A stretch of 64,000 nt of DNA, from the NCBI GenBank assembly GCA_013399855.1, contig VXAY01007399.1, forward strand, positions 749,034-813,033. The letters run 5' to 3'. The position numbers and the translations under genes are program-made. The notes under the pieces were generated by a model. It ran no database searches, had not been told where the DNA came from, and saw nothing but the letters and a program-made list of their open reading frames with translations. This document shows, in pieces, positions 23,701 to 36,700 of the stretch (positions within the stretch are counted from its first letter, which is position 1; every line of letters begins with the position of its first letter). The stretch comes from Oxyruncus cristatus. Taxonomy: Eukaryota; Chordata; Aves; Passeriformes; Cotingidae.

Positions 23701-24498
23701 CAGGCTGGAGGGGTTTGTGTCACTGTAGCTGTTCTAATTAGTTACAGTAGTCATCTCTGTGTTTAGACAAGCCTAAAATCAAGGGTTGCATTATCCTCAT
23801 GCCAGAAGTCCGAGGGCTGCTCTTAATTGGTATCTCTCGGTGCACAAAGGTTTTTATAAAATAAAGCTGTACAGCTGGGCTATTTGTCTGGACTTGTGTC
23901 TCCCAAGGTGGAAGCGTAGAAGTTATTTGTGAGCTGAGATCACCAGCAAAAATAGCCCCTGCAGGAGGAGAGAGAGGGAAGCTTCTGGCTATATTTTAAT
24001 ATGCGTTAGGCGATGCTTAAACATCTGTCGTGAATTATTTAAATGAAAGAGTCAGACTTACACCTGGGAGTAACTGTATTGGTATCCTGGGCTGTAGCCT
24101 ACTCCCACTGGAGCAAAGTGTGACAAGGCTTTTAAGGGATTTGGGTGCAGCAAAAGTAGTACTTGTCTTGTAGTCCCAGTTTATTCGAATTCTCCTGGCA
24201 GCCTTTTGAATGCTACCACAGATCCGGGAAGCCCCTGCTGCTTAAGGAAAGCAGCTTTTCATGCGTGTACTGCTGGTTTCTCCCCTCCAAAATCCATCTG
24301 GAAAAATAAAGTGGTCTCTTTCCCCAGGGTTAGTGAGCTATTGAGTCAGCCATGTGAGACCAATGGCTCCCAGCCCACCATGTCAGCACTTGGTATCAAA
24401 TCAGGGGATCAAACCTGCCTTGTTACCCACTCATCATAGCAAGTCAAGGATATCCAGCGTGGAGGAGGATGTGGAGGGGTGCCAAATATACAGTGTGT
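20791..24498. other. Non-coding stretch between CpG island and first DNAH1 exon
   Basis: Probably the first intron if the CpG island is the promoter. No coding exon was recognised. Two AT-rich non-repetitive blocks at about 22970-23240 and 23770-24080 look like conserved non-coding sequence by composition. This is a guess without an alignment. Confidence 0.45.
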
Positions 24499-24566
24499 GA
24501 CAGGCTCGATGTCTTTCCACTTGTAGCAAGCCCGGAGTTACTTCACAGTATTGTTCTCCTAAGAAG
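24499..24566 (+). other. DNAH1: DNAH1 5' UTR or upstream part of first coding exon
   Basis: Between the in-frame stop at 24498 and the ATG the frame stays open. Two acceptor-like sites are present: cacttgtag ending at 24525 and ttcacag ending at 24548. The second would put six further codons in frame ahead of the ATG if an upstream coding exon with a phase 0 donor exists. Otherwise this is leader sequence. Confidence 0.45.
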
Positions 24567-24773
24567 ATGGAGAAAGCAAGGAAGGAGTTGATGAATTTTG
24601 TGGGTAGGAGCCGTCCCAGTACAAGCAACGAGGCTTCAGGCAGGGACTGCAGTCCAGGAACAAGCCTGTTGCATTCTGAAAGCTCCAGCCAGGGGCCAAG
24701 AAAATATTCGGCCTCTAGACAAAAAGCATTTTCTACTGATGTCCTCACTCCAGAAGCCTCCAGTAGCTCAGGG
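24567..24773 (+). CDS. DNAH1: DNAH1 coding exon 1 (start codon)
   Basis: Encodes residues 1-69, beginning [11 protein letters not shown] and ending in a Ser/Gly-rich stretch. The segment [18 protein letters not shown] matches the conserved N-terminal motif of mammalian DNAH1. The donor is GGG|gtaagt, phase 0. The ATG sits in a strong Kozak context (aagaagATGG). The exon probably begins upstream at an acceptor ending at 24525 or 24548, so part of it would be 5' UTR or, if an upstream coding exon exists, extra coding sequence. Confidence 0.78.
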
Positions 24774-27700
24774 GTAAGTGCAAAGAACAATTCTTTTTCC
24801 ACTCCTGACCTAAATGTCCTGTATATGGACATATATAGGTTCACCCCAGGTCCTAGCCCTTCCTTTTGGTCATTAGCCTTTGTATAAGATCTTGACCCTT
24901 AAAAATTGAAGCCATAAGGCCCATCCTGGTCATAGTTGTGCTGCCTTCCTTAGTAGCCAGATAGTACTATCATGGCTCCCTGGGTTTAGGATTCCAGTAT
25001 GGCAGGGCAGGCATGTTGGTTGTGAGTGATATTTGATAGTAAAACCCAAATGACTGGCTGCCTAATCAGCCCCCAGTCCACGTCTTAAGCTGACATCAGA
25101 CTGCACTCTTCTGACAGATCCCCTGTCTCTGTGCACTGGGCTGGAGTTACCAGGTATTTGTGTCTCTGAGCCTTTTCTGACCATTACTCAAGGTCTCAGT
25201 TGCCCCTAAAGATCTGGTAAGGTCAGTCTTACAGTCTCACTTTCTGTCTGGACCTCTATGACCTCTGCTTGCACTGTGCTGCAACTGTGCTCTGTTATCT
25301 CTGACGTTTCCCTCAAATGCTGCATTCCAGAGTGTTTCCACTGGTCCCCACATGTACCGGTCTTTGCTGAGACAGTCGGACCTCGAGCACCACACCCCTA
25401 AAGGTAAATACACTGGGAGGAAACGTGGTGGGGCAGGAAATGGGGGCATAACTGTTAAGGTTGCCTGTAGTGGACATGCTGAGAATTAGGCTGCCGACAC
25501 TGGGTTAGCGCTCTGCTTTCATTCTCCTCTCAGTGCTCAGAAATGGTGCTGAGCTGCTTGAATATCCCATGAAAAGTGAATTTCATTTAGAAGTGAAGGA
25601 AAGTGAGCTGACTGGGTGGTAAAACCATGCTCTCTTTTTCTCCCCTATATATCCATACCCCCAGGGTTCAAGGTGGACTGTGCTGCTGCCTACAGGAGTT
25701 CTGGTCCTCCTGCCAGGAGAACACTGAGTTTGCATGTGTTTTTATTGCATATGGAGCCAGCAATGGCCCTTTCCTGTGAAAACCATAGAACCAGAGAATA
25801 TCCTGAGTTAGAAAGGACCCACAAGGATCAGCAAGTTCAACTCCTGGCCCTGCACATGACAGTTCCAAAAATGGGACCTGCCTAAGATGAGAGAGCTATA
25901 TGGATTTAGGTGCCCACACTCAAAATCATGGTTCTCTCTCATTTATTCATTCCGCATCCAGCTGCACCCCAGAGCAGTTTGTTCTCCCTGGATGCAAGAG
26001 GTCTTTCTGTGGATAGAGCTGCTGGTTCCACCTGCTTACAAGAACTTGTGTCATGGATGCTCAAATATAGGAACAGAGCATGGTGAAAGGTTTGCCAGCA
26101 CTCTCCTAGCCCCTAGAGCACTCCTAGGGATATGGATCATAGTCTGGCAGCAGGTGGGAAGAAAGTGTGTGTGTGAGAGGATTTTAGTCTTAGAGAAAGA
26201 TGGGAACTGTACATACCACCTTCCTGTGCTTAGCAGTGACATTTATTTTCATGAGTGAGGACAAATGACTGCTTCCTCGAGTGAATCTTGACAAGCTAGA
26301 CTCATCCTTAACAAGTGGAGACAGAACTCTATTTATGATCTGCTGCTTCTTCAAGGGGGAAGAAGCTATCAGGCTGGAAATGTAAATGCAAATGAAACAC
26401 TAAGTATTGACATAAATAGTTGATAGTGCACAAAGTGCCATAATAGATGGTGCCATGGATTTGGCAACAATGAAGTGACAAAAGTGGAACAGCTGTGCTC
26501 CCTGACAACAAATATAAATCAGGGCCATTCTGTTAAGACCCCAAGCAAGAGATGTGCACAGGGCTAAAGAGCTACATTTTAGGGATTCCTCGAAATCATA
26601 ATAACCCTGCATGTTGGCATGAACCATGCAAGTGTTTAAGGTCACATTCAGTGCCAGGCTAGCTGCCCTTCCTAAGGAAGGGGAGTAGAGAGAGAGGAGC
26701 CAGTTCAGTGGCCATTTCCTTTAGTCTCTAAGCAGACAACGTACGGCCACAAGGGTTGAGTCAGGGCCCATTTAAGAAGGACATGGGAATGACCTCTTAG
26801 AGGATCCTTTCTGTACTTGACCATCCTGAGACATGTCTGGCTTCAGCATTATTGGCTGCTCTGTACAATTGCTTTGAAACCAAGGGTCACATCCATGACT
26901 CAGGAAGCTCTTGGAGCAGGGTGAATGATTGGGTTCAAAGCTTAATGTTCAAAATACCCAACTACAAGCCAGAACCTTAAGTTTCTCCTTGATAGAGTGT
27001 GAAAGTTCATCAAAGGAAAAGCTCTCACTCCACTAAAATCTATTTTTAGTTCAATGCTTAGCTCTGTCTAGGGAATAGTGCTTTTTAAAGCTTGCACGCA
27101 ATTACTTAATTTAGGTTAAGCTTCAAATTCCCAGTTTGCTGCTGTTCTATTATTTGCGACTTGTTTAGCAATATAAACAGTTTGGTTTATTTATGGGGTA
27201 AATGACATGGTTTAATTTCTGCCAATTCTTGGAAATGTATACTTTTTGCTTAGTCCAAATTTCCATTGAAAACATTTGGCCAACTGGTGAGATTGTTAAC
27301 TGTTTGACTCAATTTTTTTTCTCACACCACCACTGATGTGAGTGGGAGGTTTGCTTGAGCAAAAGCTAAAGAGAGAGAGATTTGTCCCAAGGTGTGAATA
27401 GGAACTTCAGAAGACAAAGATGACCTGAGCAGCTTCTTCTCCCCTGCAATATTCATAAGCCCTTCATCACCACCTTGACGAAGTTCCTCCCAGATACAAC
27501 TGACTCTTGGTCTCAGGGCACCCTCAGGGAGGCAGGGGAATCCCACCCCTTCCTGAGGGTGAGAGAAGCTGTGCACTGGAGACAGTAACTTGTCCACTGT
27601 CATGTAGAGGATCTGTAGCAAAGCTGGGAACAAAACAGAGCTCCTTAGATCCAGGTCATTGCCCTGCCTCCTGAAAAGCTGTGTGACAATAATTCTACGG

Positions 27701-30700
27701 GGAGTCTTCTTCCATGCCATCATTTTGATACTGGAAAACCATAATGACATACTGTAGGAAGAAAAAAAGCTCTGTCTTTCTGTTTCTAATTTGATGCCTG
27801 CTTGATTTCTCTCACAAATCCTAGTGAAGTGACTTCTGCAGACAACCCAGTAGACAGCAGAGTCCCTTTTTGGGTGTGAATGTAAAGCAGAGTGATGTCT
27901 GGTGGTTTCAGACATGTGTTTCTCTTTGTCTCTTAGTCACACAATTCAAGATGCCTGAGGACTTCAAAAGTGTCCTGGATAAGCAAGTGGTTGGACCATC
28001 CACTGAGACCTTCACCGAGTCAGATTTCCCAGTACAATCATTTAAGCCCAAAGTGCAGATTCCTTTCGAAAGGCTTCCAGGGCAATCTCCTCGGAAGGTT
28101 GAAGTAGAGAGGTAAGTAACCAGAAAGTGGGGAGAGGCATCATTGTGGAATGGATGTGCACGCATTGCAGGGGTTGCAAAAGGCAATTCACTGGGATGCA
28201 GGAAGAAAATACTGGGTTTAAATAGTGTTTATTTAATCTTTTTCTCGTTCTTCTTAATTTCTCTTTTTGTGTACGCTCTATAACGTGCGTAATGTATTAG
28301 TACAGTAGTACCTGTATACAATTTATAAATTGGAGTAAGTGATCATTCCAGGTTCCTTCCAACTGAAATGTTTTATGCTATAAATGAAGAAATAGACATG
28401 TATGCAATATGTGCTCAAAAATCTTTTTACTGGTTGGTGTGCATGATCAAGAGTGGAGTTTTAGGCATGGGAATGCTTACAGGCACATGAAGTGATTATT
28501 TCCTCTTCCGATTTAAAACAGGAGGAGGCGGCTGTATCTCACCTTTGATATTGCTGAGCTCTTATCCAGCAAGGGGATAGACTCCAATGACCTGATGCCA
28601 AGGCACTATGACCCTGACAATATACCGCCTATTGAGGAGACAAAAGATTCTGTCTTTCCCATCTACCTCCCATTAAAGGTTAGAGAGCGCGTTTGGTACT
28701 TGTGATTGCTTATACCACAGGAGGTTTCGGAGGATTGCAGGGCACTTAGCCAGTATTGACACAACAAGCAGTAGAACAAGGAAATGCTTTAGAGCCAGTT
28801 TGGGCCCTGAAGGGTCTCTACAAGATGCTGAGCATCTTCTGCAGGATGCCTACAGCTTCCATCAGAACTAACAGTCCTTGAGAGTGCTCCTCACTGTCAT
28901 TTGTGCGTCCAAAGGAAAGGTGTCTCGTGTTTCCTTCTGAAGGCAGTACTAGCAGTACTACTGCATGAGACTTCTCCAGGTGGTGGTCTGTGCTCCCTAG
29001 GAAAGGGCTGGAGGTACAGCTAACTGCTTTTTGGGAGAAAATTGTTGACCAAAGATCAGCACAGCTTTTGAACCTGGACTGGTTTCCATGTTTGTAGCCC
29101 ATTTAGGAGCTGAATGTTAATTTTCATCTCATGAAATTTTGTATTCGGTGTTTTCTTCTTTCTGAAGTAAGTCTTCATTTCACTCACGTCCTGGCTTTTT
29201 AGGTATTTGACAATGACGAGTATGACTGTCGAACTCCAGAAGAATGGATCTCACTAGGACTGGAGCCAGGATCTTCTGATAGAAAGCCAGTGCCTGGAAA
29301 AGCACTTTTGCCTACAGATGATGTACTTGGACACGGTAAAGCTTGAATGAGTTACTGCTCAAGCAAGGCAACACTAACAGTTACTGGCCCATTCAGCAGA
29401 AGGAAGCATGTAGATTCTGATGAATGTAGCTCTGAATAGCAGAAAAGCCTTATCTCATTTTTACCAGCTTCAGGCAGTCAGAGTAAGAGACCAAGGATTC
29501 ACCAGCTATCAGTCCTGCCCTGCCCACTGTTTTAGAAGTAGCCTCTGCCTTTCTGTTTTTGTGCCTGGAAGTCAGTACAGTTAAAATTTCTCTGTATTGA
29601 TATGTAGCTGTCTTCATGGAGTTAGCTTGCACACAGTATGTTGTGCCTGGATTTCACTGCAAGTGCAGGATCCAAAGACAAATTCAGACTAAATGAACAC
29701 ACAAGTAGTAAATATGGGCCAAATAAAGTGTGAACATTGTTTTCCTCTCACTTGGAGCCTTCTTATTGAGAAGGCATCACTAGGCACAGTTGTACTGATG
29801 TCCTGTTGTGGTTGCAGCTCATATCAACACATCTGCAGTATCTTTAAAGCATAGGAACTGGCAGGAGTACTGCCTGCAGCTTTGGGGCAACCTCCAGGGG
29901 CTTGGCTGTCTGCAAAACCGAAGCATAAAACATAGGCTGTGTGTATCCTCGGGCAGCCAGCACGTGATGGCTGAGTTCTGCTTGCAGCTGTCTCGGGAAA
30001 CGCTGCACCTGATCACTCCCCAGGTTGAATGGACTGTTCTGCACACAGGTAGTCAGACCCTCTGGGCCCTGGGAAAGGTGAGACCACTAATAGCTGTATA
30101 GAGTCGGCACTCTTGCAAATTCCTGTGGTTCAGATCCGTTCTCAACTTCAGCATAATGCTCTCCTGAGCTGTATTGATATCAATATAGAGACATATCTCT
30201 CTGGTTAGCACCTCCCAGCATTTGAGAGGATCTGAACATTTAAGAATTGGATGCCCTGGAAGTGCCTCAGAAAAATAATAGACTGGGGGAGAAGGTGCAG
30301 GGTTTTATGGCTCTGAGTTATAAGAGTGAGGACCTGTGTGGAGGGTGACACAGGGCTAGAGCCACACATGGAAAAAGAGAATGGGATCCCCACAGTGCCC
30401 GTTTCGATAGTGAGGGGTCCTGGATCAAGGGATGAAGGAATTGGGAGGAATTGTGGATCATCCACAGGGAACCCACAGAGGTAAAAGAAAGAAAAGTTAG
30501 AAATTCTAATCTGCGAAACCTAAGTTAATTATTTAATTGATTAATTGTGAAATTATGTGAGATTGACTGAGATTCAAATTAGCAAATGGGTTTGACTGTA
30601 GCATCACTGCTCTGGTCAGTAAATTCCATTTGCTGTAAACTCCGGGAGAATGGACTAACCCTGTTTTAATCCTTGATTTTCTCAGAGGACCCCAAAAGCC

Positions 30701-33700
30701 AGGATTTGATCTATGAGTGGATTAATGTTGGTGTTCTGGATTATGACAAGGAGACAGAGCTCTACTTGGTCCATAAAACAGATAAGAATGGTCTGGTGCG
30801 GGATGAAGAAGGGAGACCCATCCTCAATGGAGGAATAACTGCAGAAGGTGTGTTTTGGATAAGGCCTTTTGGGACCTCACATATAGTTTGAGAGCCAGTT
30901 CATTACCCATGCTTGTCCTAGGTGGAGATGGGAAGGACACCAGGAAGTCATTTAATTCCTTTCCTTGTTATCACTCTTGACATGTGTCTGTTTAACCTGT
31001 CTGAAAAATCTCCAGGGAAGAAAACTCCATACCTTAATTTGACACCCTATTTGAGGTTTTCCCTTTGGTGATACCATTCTTTTTAATCCACCTCCCATCT
31101 TTCCTCCCTTCAAGAAGAATAAAATGTTGGTCTTTCTGGTTCCAATGCCATTTTGAAGGGGAATGTGGACAAATTGAGATGAAGTACCCCTCTCTTTGAA
31201 AGATTGGAGATGCTGCTAACTCCATGCTGCTTATCTCTTGCAGTCCTCAGCTCTGGTCCCTCATTTCTATCTCCAGGAAGCCAGCCCAGTTATACTGTCT
31301 ATAAAAAAGCTGCCGTCAGCACTGCGGGCCGTTCTGAGTTTCGTTTTCCCTGCAGACTCTTGTAAGCTCTACTTTCATTTCCCAGGAAGAGCTCCGTTGT
31401 TGCCGTGTCAGTACTGGGTGCCACGAGTTTTCCTGCTGTTTCTGGCCGAGGATCCCCAGGTGTTTGCAGAGCGCGTGGCCGCTGCCGAAAGGTTGCGCAA
31501 GAAGACGCAGGGGCTGCTCATGTATCACCTGTATGTGGACTGCATGCCCACAGAGGGACTGCACAACATCAGCGAGAACAGCCTGCAGAGGATGAAGCTG
31601 TTGGCTATGCAAACTCCCAAACTGAAGGAGGAGAAGAGGTAAAGCGTCACGTCCATGTCTGGGGTCTCCACCTTCAGTCCAACAAACACTGTAGGACTTC
31701 ATAGGGCTACAAAACAGGTGTCAGTGGAGGCAGATCTTGAGCACCCAACTCACAGAGCATAGATCTCATCTGCCTTCCAGCCTGTGCACATGCACACCAC
31801 TCTGTTGCCCAGAGTGTCATCAGAGCCCCAGGGACACATGTACAGGGTGGGTGGTCTGTCAGTGTCCCCAGATGAAGTAGATTTCATGTGCAGATCCGCC
31901 AAACCATGCTTACACCTGCAGTTAATTGGCAGCAGGAAGGCTGGCAAAAATGGCATGGCTGACCTTGATGTCTCCCTGTGCTTTCAAAGAACAGATCAGT
32001 CATTGCTGTATTGATCTGCAGACTGCCAGTTGTCTCCAGACACCTGACTGATGCCTGCTGGTGACTCTTCTACCTATTAACCTATTGCGAAAACAAATCA
32101 AAATAAGATATGCATGGGGGGAAGCAAACAGAACAGATCTCCACCTGGATATAATCAAGTATCTCTTTGAGATGCAGTTCATAATAGGAAGGCATTTTAA
32201 TGTCCCTGGGCTGATGAATCATGAGCCATTGGTGGTGTTGCTGGGAGTCAGCCGTGACTGATTGCCCTGCTTAGAGACAGGAAGGTGTGAAGGGCTGCAT
32301 GGTCTGCCAGCCTGAACTAGAGAGTAGGAGAGTAATTAGTCTCTGTTTGTGAGCAGAAATATAGGGATAAAGAAAGTACTCTGCCTGCTTGAGGTGAAGA
32401 ATGATGATTTCCCAAGGCAAACAGAGTGGGGTTTCAGCACTTATGCACATGTTCTGGCTGAGGAAACTGGTGTCAAGAGGTGTTCAGCAGGAGGCAAATG
32501 GGAGGCCAGCTTGGATAGCCCAGCTTTTTCAGAACCACCAGCTAGCTTCCTCAGTTTTTGGTTATTTCTCCTCCCCTCTTTAATGCTTCTCCCCAGTGGA
32601 GATTTTGCTTTGATGTGAAAAGACGCTTGAGAAGGCTGCAGCCCTAGTCCTCGATCCCCACTTGCCTCTGTCATTAAAAGTGCAGTTGATAGCTTTGCTG
32701 GCTGCTTGATTGTCTGCACAGCTCTCCTGATATGTTCAGTAGTAGGGGAGCTTCTGGATTAGCAAATTCAGAAAGGAGGTAATGATGGGTGGAGTTTGCA
32801 GTAAAGCTACAGACATACTTCTGCTCAAACACCATGGGTTATCGGTGTTTCTGTGTCTTGTAACAGCATGTCAGACCGCATGTGCGACCTGGAGGAAGAA
32901 GTGAGATTAGAGTATAAACACACCATGAACAGGATCAGCTTTGACAAAGTCGTCACTTCCAAACCTGAGATGTTTTCTTATGTCACCCTGCCAGACAAAG
33001 AGGAGAAGGAAATACCAGAGAAAGGTAGGGGACAAAGTGAAACAGTTTGAATTCAGTGTGGTTATGGGACCTCCTGTCTTTAACAGCATTTGTAGTTTGC
33101 TGTAGGAAATCTCAGGTTCATGGTAATGATTAGGGCTCATAAGGGGCAGCAGCAGGAGATTGTGAGACTTTTGAGTGTATCTCCTCTTTTTTAGGGTATA
33201 TTTGCATGTTCATGTTACCTCAGTGTAACACATTACCACCCATCAGCTAAGCTGCTGTAACTCTGCAGGTGTACCCTTAGTGGCACCAAATGCTTGGCAG
33301 TGTGATTAGATCACCTGGCTTCTGCTTTGCACTATGCTGGGGCTGACTGCCTTGCTTCTGCTGTGCTCAGCTGGGGCATGCCTCAGCTGTGAAAGGGGGC
33401 TCAGGCTCTTTTAGAGTCCCAAACTGGAGGAAAATGGCCGCAGTAAAAGATGGGGGGCTGTATTTTGTGCCCTTTGAAGGCTGGAAGGCCTTGAGGTGGT
33501 TCACAAGTGGCTGCTCACAGATGAGGTGACTCAACTGTGCCTTGAAGCCTCAGTGGGAACATTCTTTGATTCCAATGTTCTTTCTCATGGAAACTTCATG
33601 AGCCAAAGCCTTGGGAAGGTCAGGCTTTGAGACAGCCCCTCAAACCCTAATGGGAGGCTGCAGAAAATCTCTGCTGCAGAGCAGAGACTCTTCTTTTCAT

Positions 33701-36700
33701 CCAGCTGTCTGCTGAAGCTGCCACATGATAAGGCCTGTGCATCAGTGCAGAGCCCTTTTCACAAGTGCTGTCCCAAAGGGGGTGGTACTTACTCTAAAAA
33801 CAGGAGCTGGAATGGCTGTTGCAGGCAATGACATTCTTTTCTTCTATGCTAGGGCTCATCTGGATCCCCGACTATCCTTTTGGTAAACGACAAACGCGTT
33901 TCAGCTCTATCTCACTCCTGAGCAGGCCAGAAGTCATCCTTCTCCTGGCACAGGTGCAGGATGAGTGCAACAAGGTGGTTGCCATGTCTCTCTTTAACTC
34001 ATCCTTAACCGAACTTGCCTCCTTGGAGGAGTTTGAGGAGATCCAGACCCAGACCTTCACTCAGGTGAGCAGAGGAAGCATGAGGGGTGAACACGTGGAG
34101 CAGCCACCAGTGCTGTCGGTGTGTATCAGACAGATGCAGCAACTGCAGATCTGTTCCCTGAAATCTGGTCAACTGTCAAAGGGGACATTGTGGTTGGGGC
34201 AGGGAGGAATTTGCCTGTGTCTGTCAAATGGAGTGGGATGTGGGGAGAATGGGCTGAAAGAGCCATAGCCCCCTAGTTAGGATCAGCCAATGCTGACTAT
34301 GCTCCTAGTCATGTGTTGAGCAAGTGGCCATATAGGGCTGCAGCCCCTCTCTCCTCCACCTGCTTTCCATGCAGATAACAGTCCTGGTTGGCACTCAGAA
34401 GTTTCCTTTCTTTTTATTTCTTTTTCTTTATTTCCTCATCCATCCAGCTGCAAGGCACAAGATCTTTGATTCCTCCTGAAACACTCATGAGGGTAGTGCT
34501 TTTCTACACTCTATGTTCTTTATGTACTTAATTAAATTACTCTGCTTGCAATGCCAGCAGACAGAGTAGGACAAAAATTTGCAACTCTGTGGTAACTCTC
34601 ACCAGAAGATCTTTGTTTCCTCAAATTGAGGGCAGCACATTGCACCCTGGATGTGGCAACACAAGTAGGTTGCACAGGGTTATGCACTAAATCAGTGGCA
34701 GGGAACATGTGCTGGTCCTTCCCAGTCCCATGCTGTTTCAGCCAGGCACTGTTGTCATCCACTCAGTGACTAAGGTTCTTTTATTACACACAAACAGCAG
34801 CTGCCTGTGGAGCAGAAGTGACACTTGGTGGTATTTTAATAAATTAAAACACTGCAGACTGCTGCTACTGCCCTTGGCTTCTTCTGCTCTTTCTCCTCAT
34901 TTGTCAGGAGAAGACAACATTCTGTCCTTTATTTGCTCATCATGCTGTCTACACAACTTTTTGTAAGGGACCCTGACACAGGCAGCTCCAGGGATACTGT
35001 TCTATAGAAAAGAGAACAAAAAGGGAACAATGTATAAAAAGAAAGAATAGAGCACTCCCACTTTTTAATACCAGGCTTTCATTTGTGGGTCTTTTGTCAG
35101 TGAAGGAGATGTATGACCAGGTTCAGATGCCACGTGTGTGTGCATGGGTTTGAGAGCTACTGTTTAGCTGCACCAGCTCTGAGAGAACAGTTTCCTTTCA
35201 TGCCAGAGAAAGGCCCAGCAGCCCCAGCTAGTAGCTCACCTTGCCATACTGCTTTCCCACCAGCCCTTGGAGGGTTACTCAGCTTGTTTTTTTTTTCTTT
35301 GCCTTAGGTTGAGACATTTCTCAAGGATACTTGGATTGATAACGTAACGACTGCAATAAAGAGCAACCTTAGAGATGCAGGCAAAGACTGGTTCAACCTG
35401 GAGCAGAGTGACTGGGATACCTACCAGAGATCCAAGCTGCATAAGCTGATGGAGCGCATCAAGTTCATGCTTCAGGACTCTCTGCGGTATCTGGTCCAGA
35501 ACTCACTGAGCAGCTTCACCCAGCTTTTGCTGGATGCTTGCCAGGGTGCCCTGCACTGCTCAAAGGACATGGAATGGGAAGATGACCTTGCCAACATGTA
35601 AGAAAGCAAGAAAAAAAAAGGGGTGGAAAGAACAAAAAAGCCTAGTGCTATTGTCTTTCTATCTACTGATTCACAAGTGCACTTTGCTCTGGATGAGGGC
35701 TTTAGGCTGGGCTGTTTCACCCCGGCCTCCACCTGACACATTTACCTGAATATGGAAGAATGACACGGAGCTGCTCTGTTGGTACAGCTTTCAAGCTGCT
35801 GTTAGTGATGTGGGACAGCCCATCAGAGCCAAGGTCTGCTGCTTTGACATACTGCTCTAAAGATTCAGTCACCTCCAGCATTCTTAGGCGAGCAAATTAT
35901 TACTGCCAGTTTTTTTCTGGATGCCAGGAAGAAGAATACCAGGAGGTATTCCATTCTTGGATAAAACCTCAGAAGTAGGATCTGGCTTGGGATCTCTAAA
36001 GAATACCAAATTTAGGTTATCACAGTGCACAGAATTTTATTCCTTTGTATATTGATTTAAGGATTTTTGTCCTTCATGGTATTAAAAAAGGAACATTTAG
36101 AAATGGAAAACCAGAAGAAAAAAAAACACCAACAAAACCCTGCCATCATGTGAGGCCTTTTACCTTTAAATCAGTGGAAGTCTTGACACTCAGCTGACTC
36201 ACTTGACTTCAGCTGATCCTCAGTCATGCTGGGTCACATACAAGATTGGGAGATACTAATATAACTTCCAGAAGATGCACTTTAGGAGTGTATTGGAGAT
36301 GCTGAATGTCTGGTTTGAAGAGCAGCAGTAATTTTTCTGTAAAGCAGCTCCAATTCTCAGGGTTTTGACTTTTGGGGAATCTGATAGGTCATGATTGATG
36401 CTTCCTTCACTTTTGATAAAAAAGTGTTCTCAGTGTCTTAAATTTAGAATGCAGTGTTTCATACCTTCATCTGCATGAGACGGCCCTCCTCTCCTCTGCT
36501 TTGCCTTCCTGTCCAGTAGGCATTTTAATATCAGCACCAGAGCAATACAGTTGTGTGCCATTGTCTCTAAAAGCACCCCTGTTCTTTATTACCTCTTCCC
36601 ACCGCAGGCCTCAAAGGAATCCACTCTTCACAACTGAGCTCGTGCTAGACAGTGATGGCATTGTCTTCAGCCCCTCTGTGGAGACCTTTGAGATGGCCCT

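Larger units (their letters stand above)
24774..35307 (+). other. DNAH1: DNAH1 introns 1-9
   Basis: Intron 2 (25404-27936, 2533 bp) is the largest here and holds the antisense CR1 fragment. The others run from about 410 to 1350 bp. No further exons, RNA genes or repeats beyond the possible CR1 tail near 28350 were recognised. Confidence 0.6.

Noticed and set aside
27322..27915. 197-codon minus-strand open frame in DNAH1 intron 2
   Set aside because: No family motif or splice signals, and it lies opposite the polypyrimidine region before exon 3.
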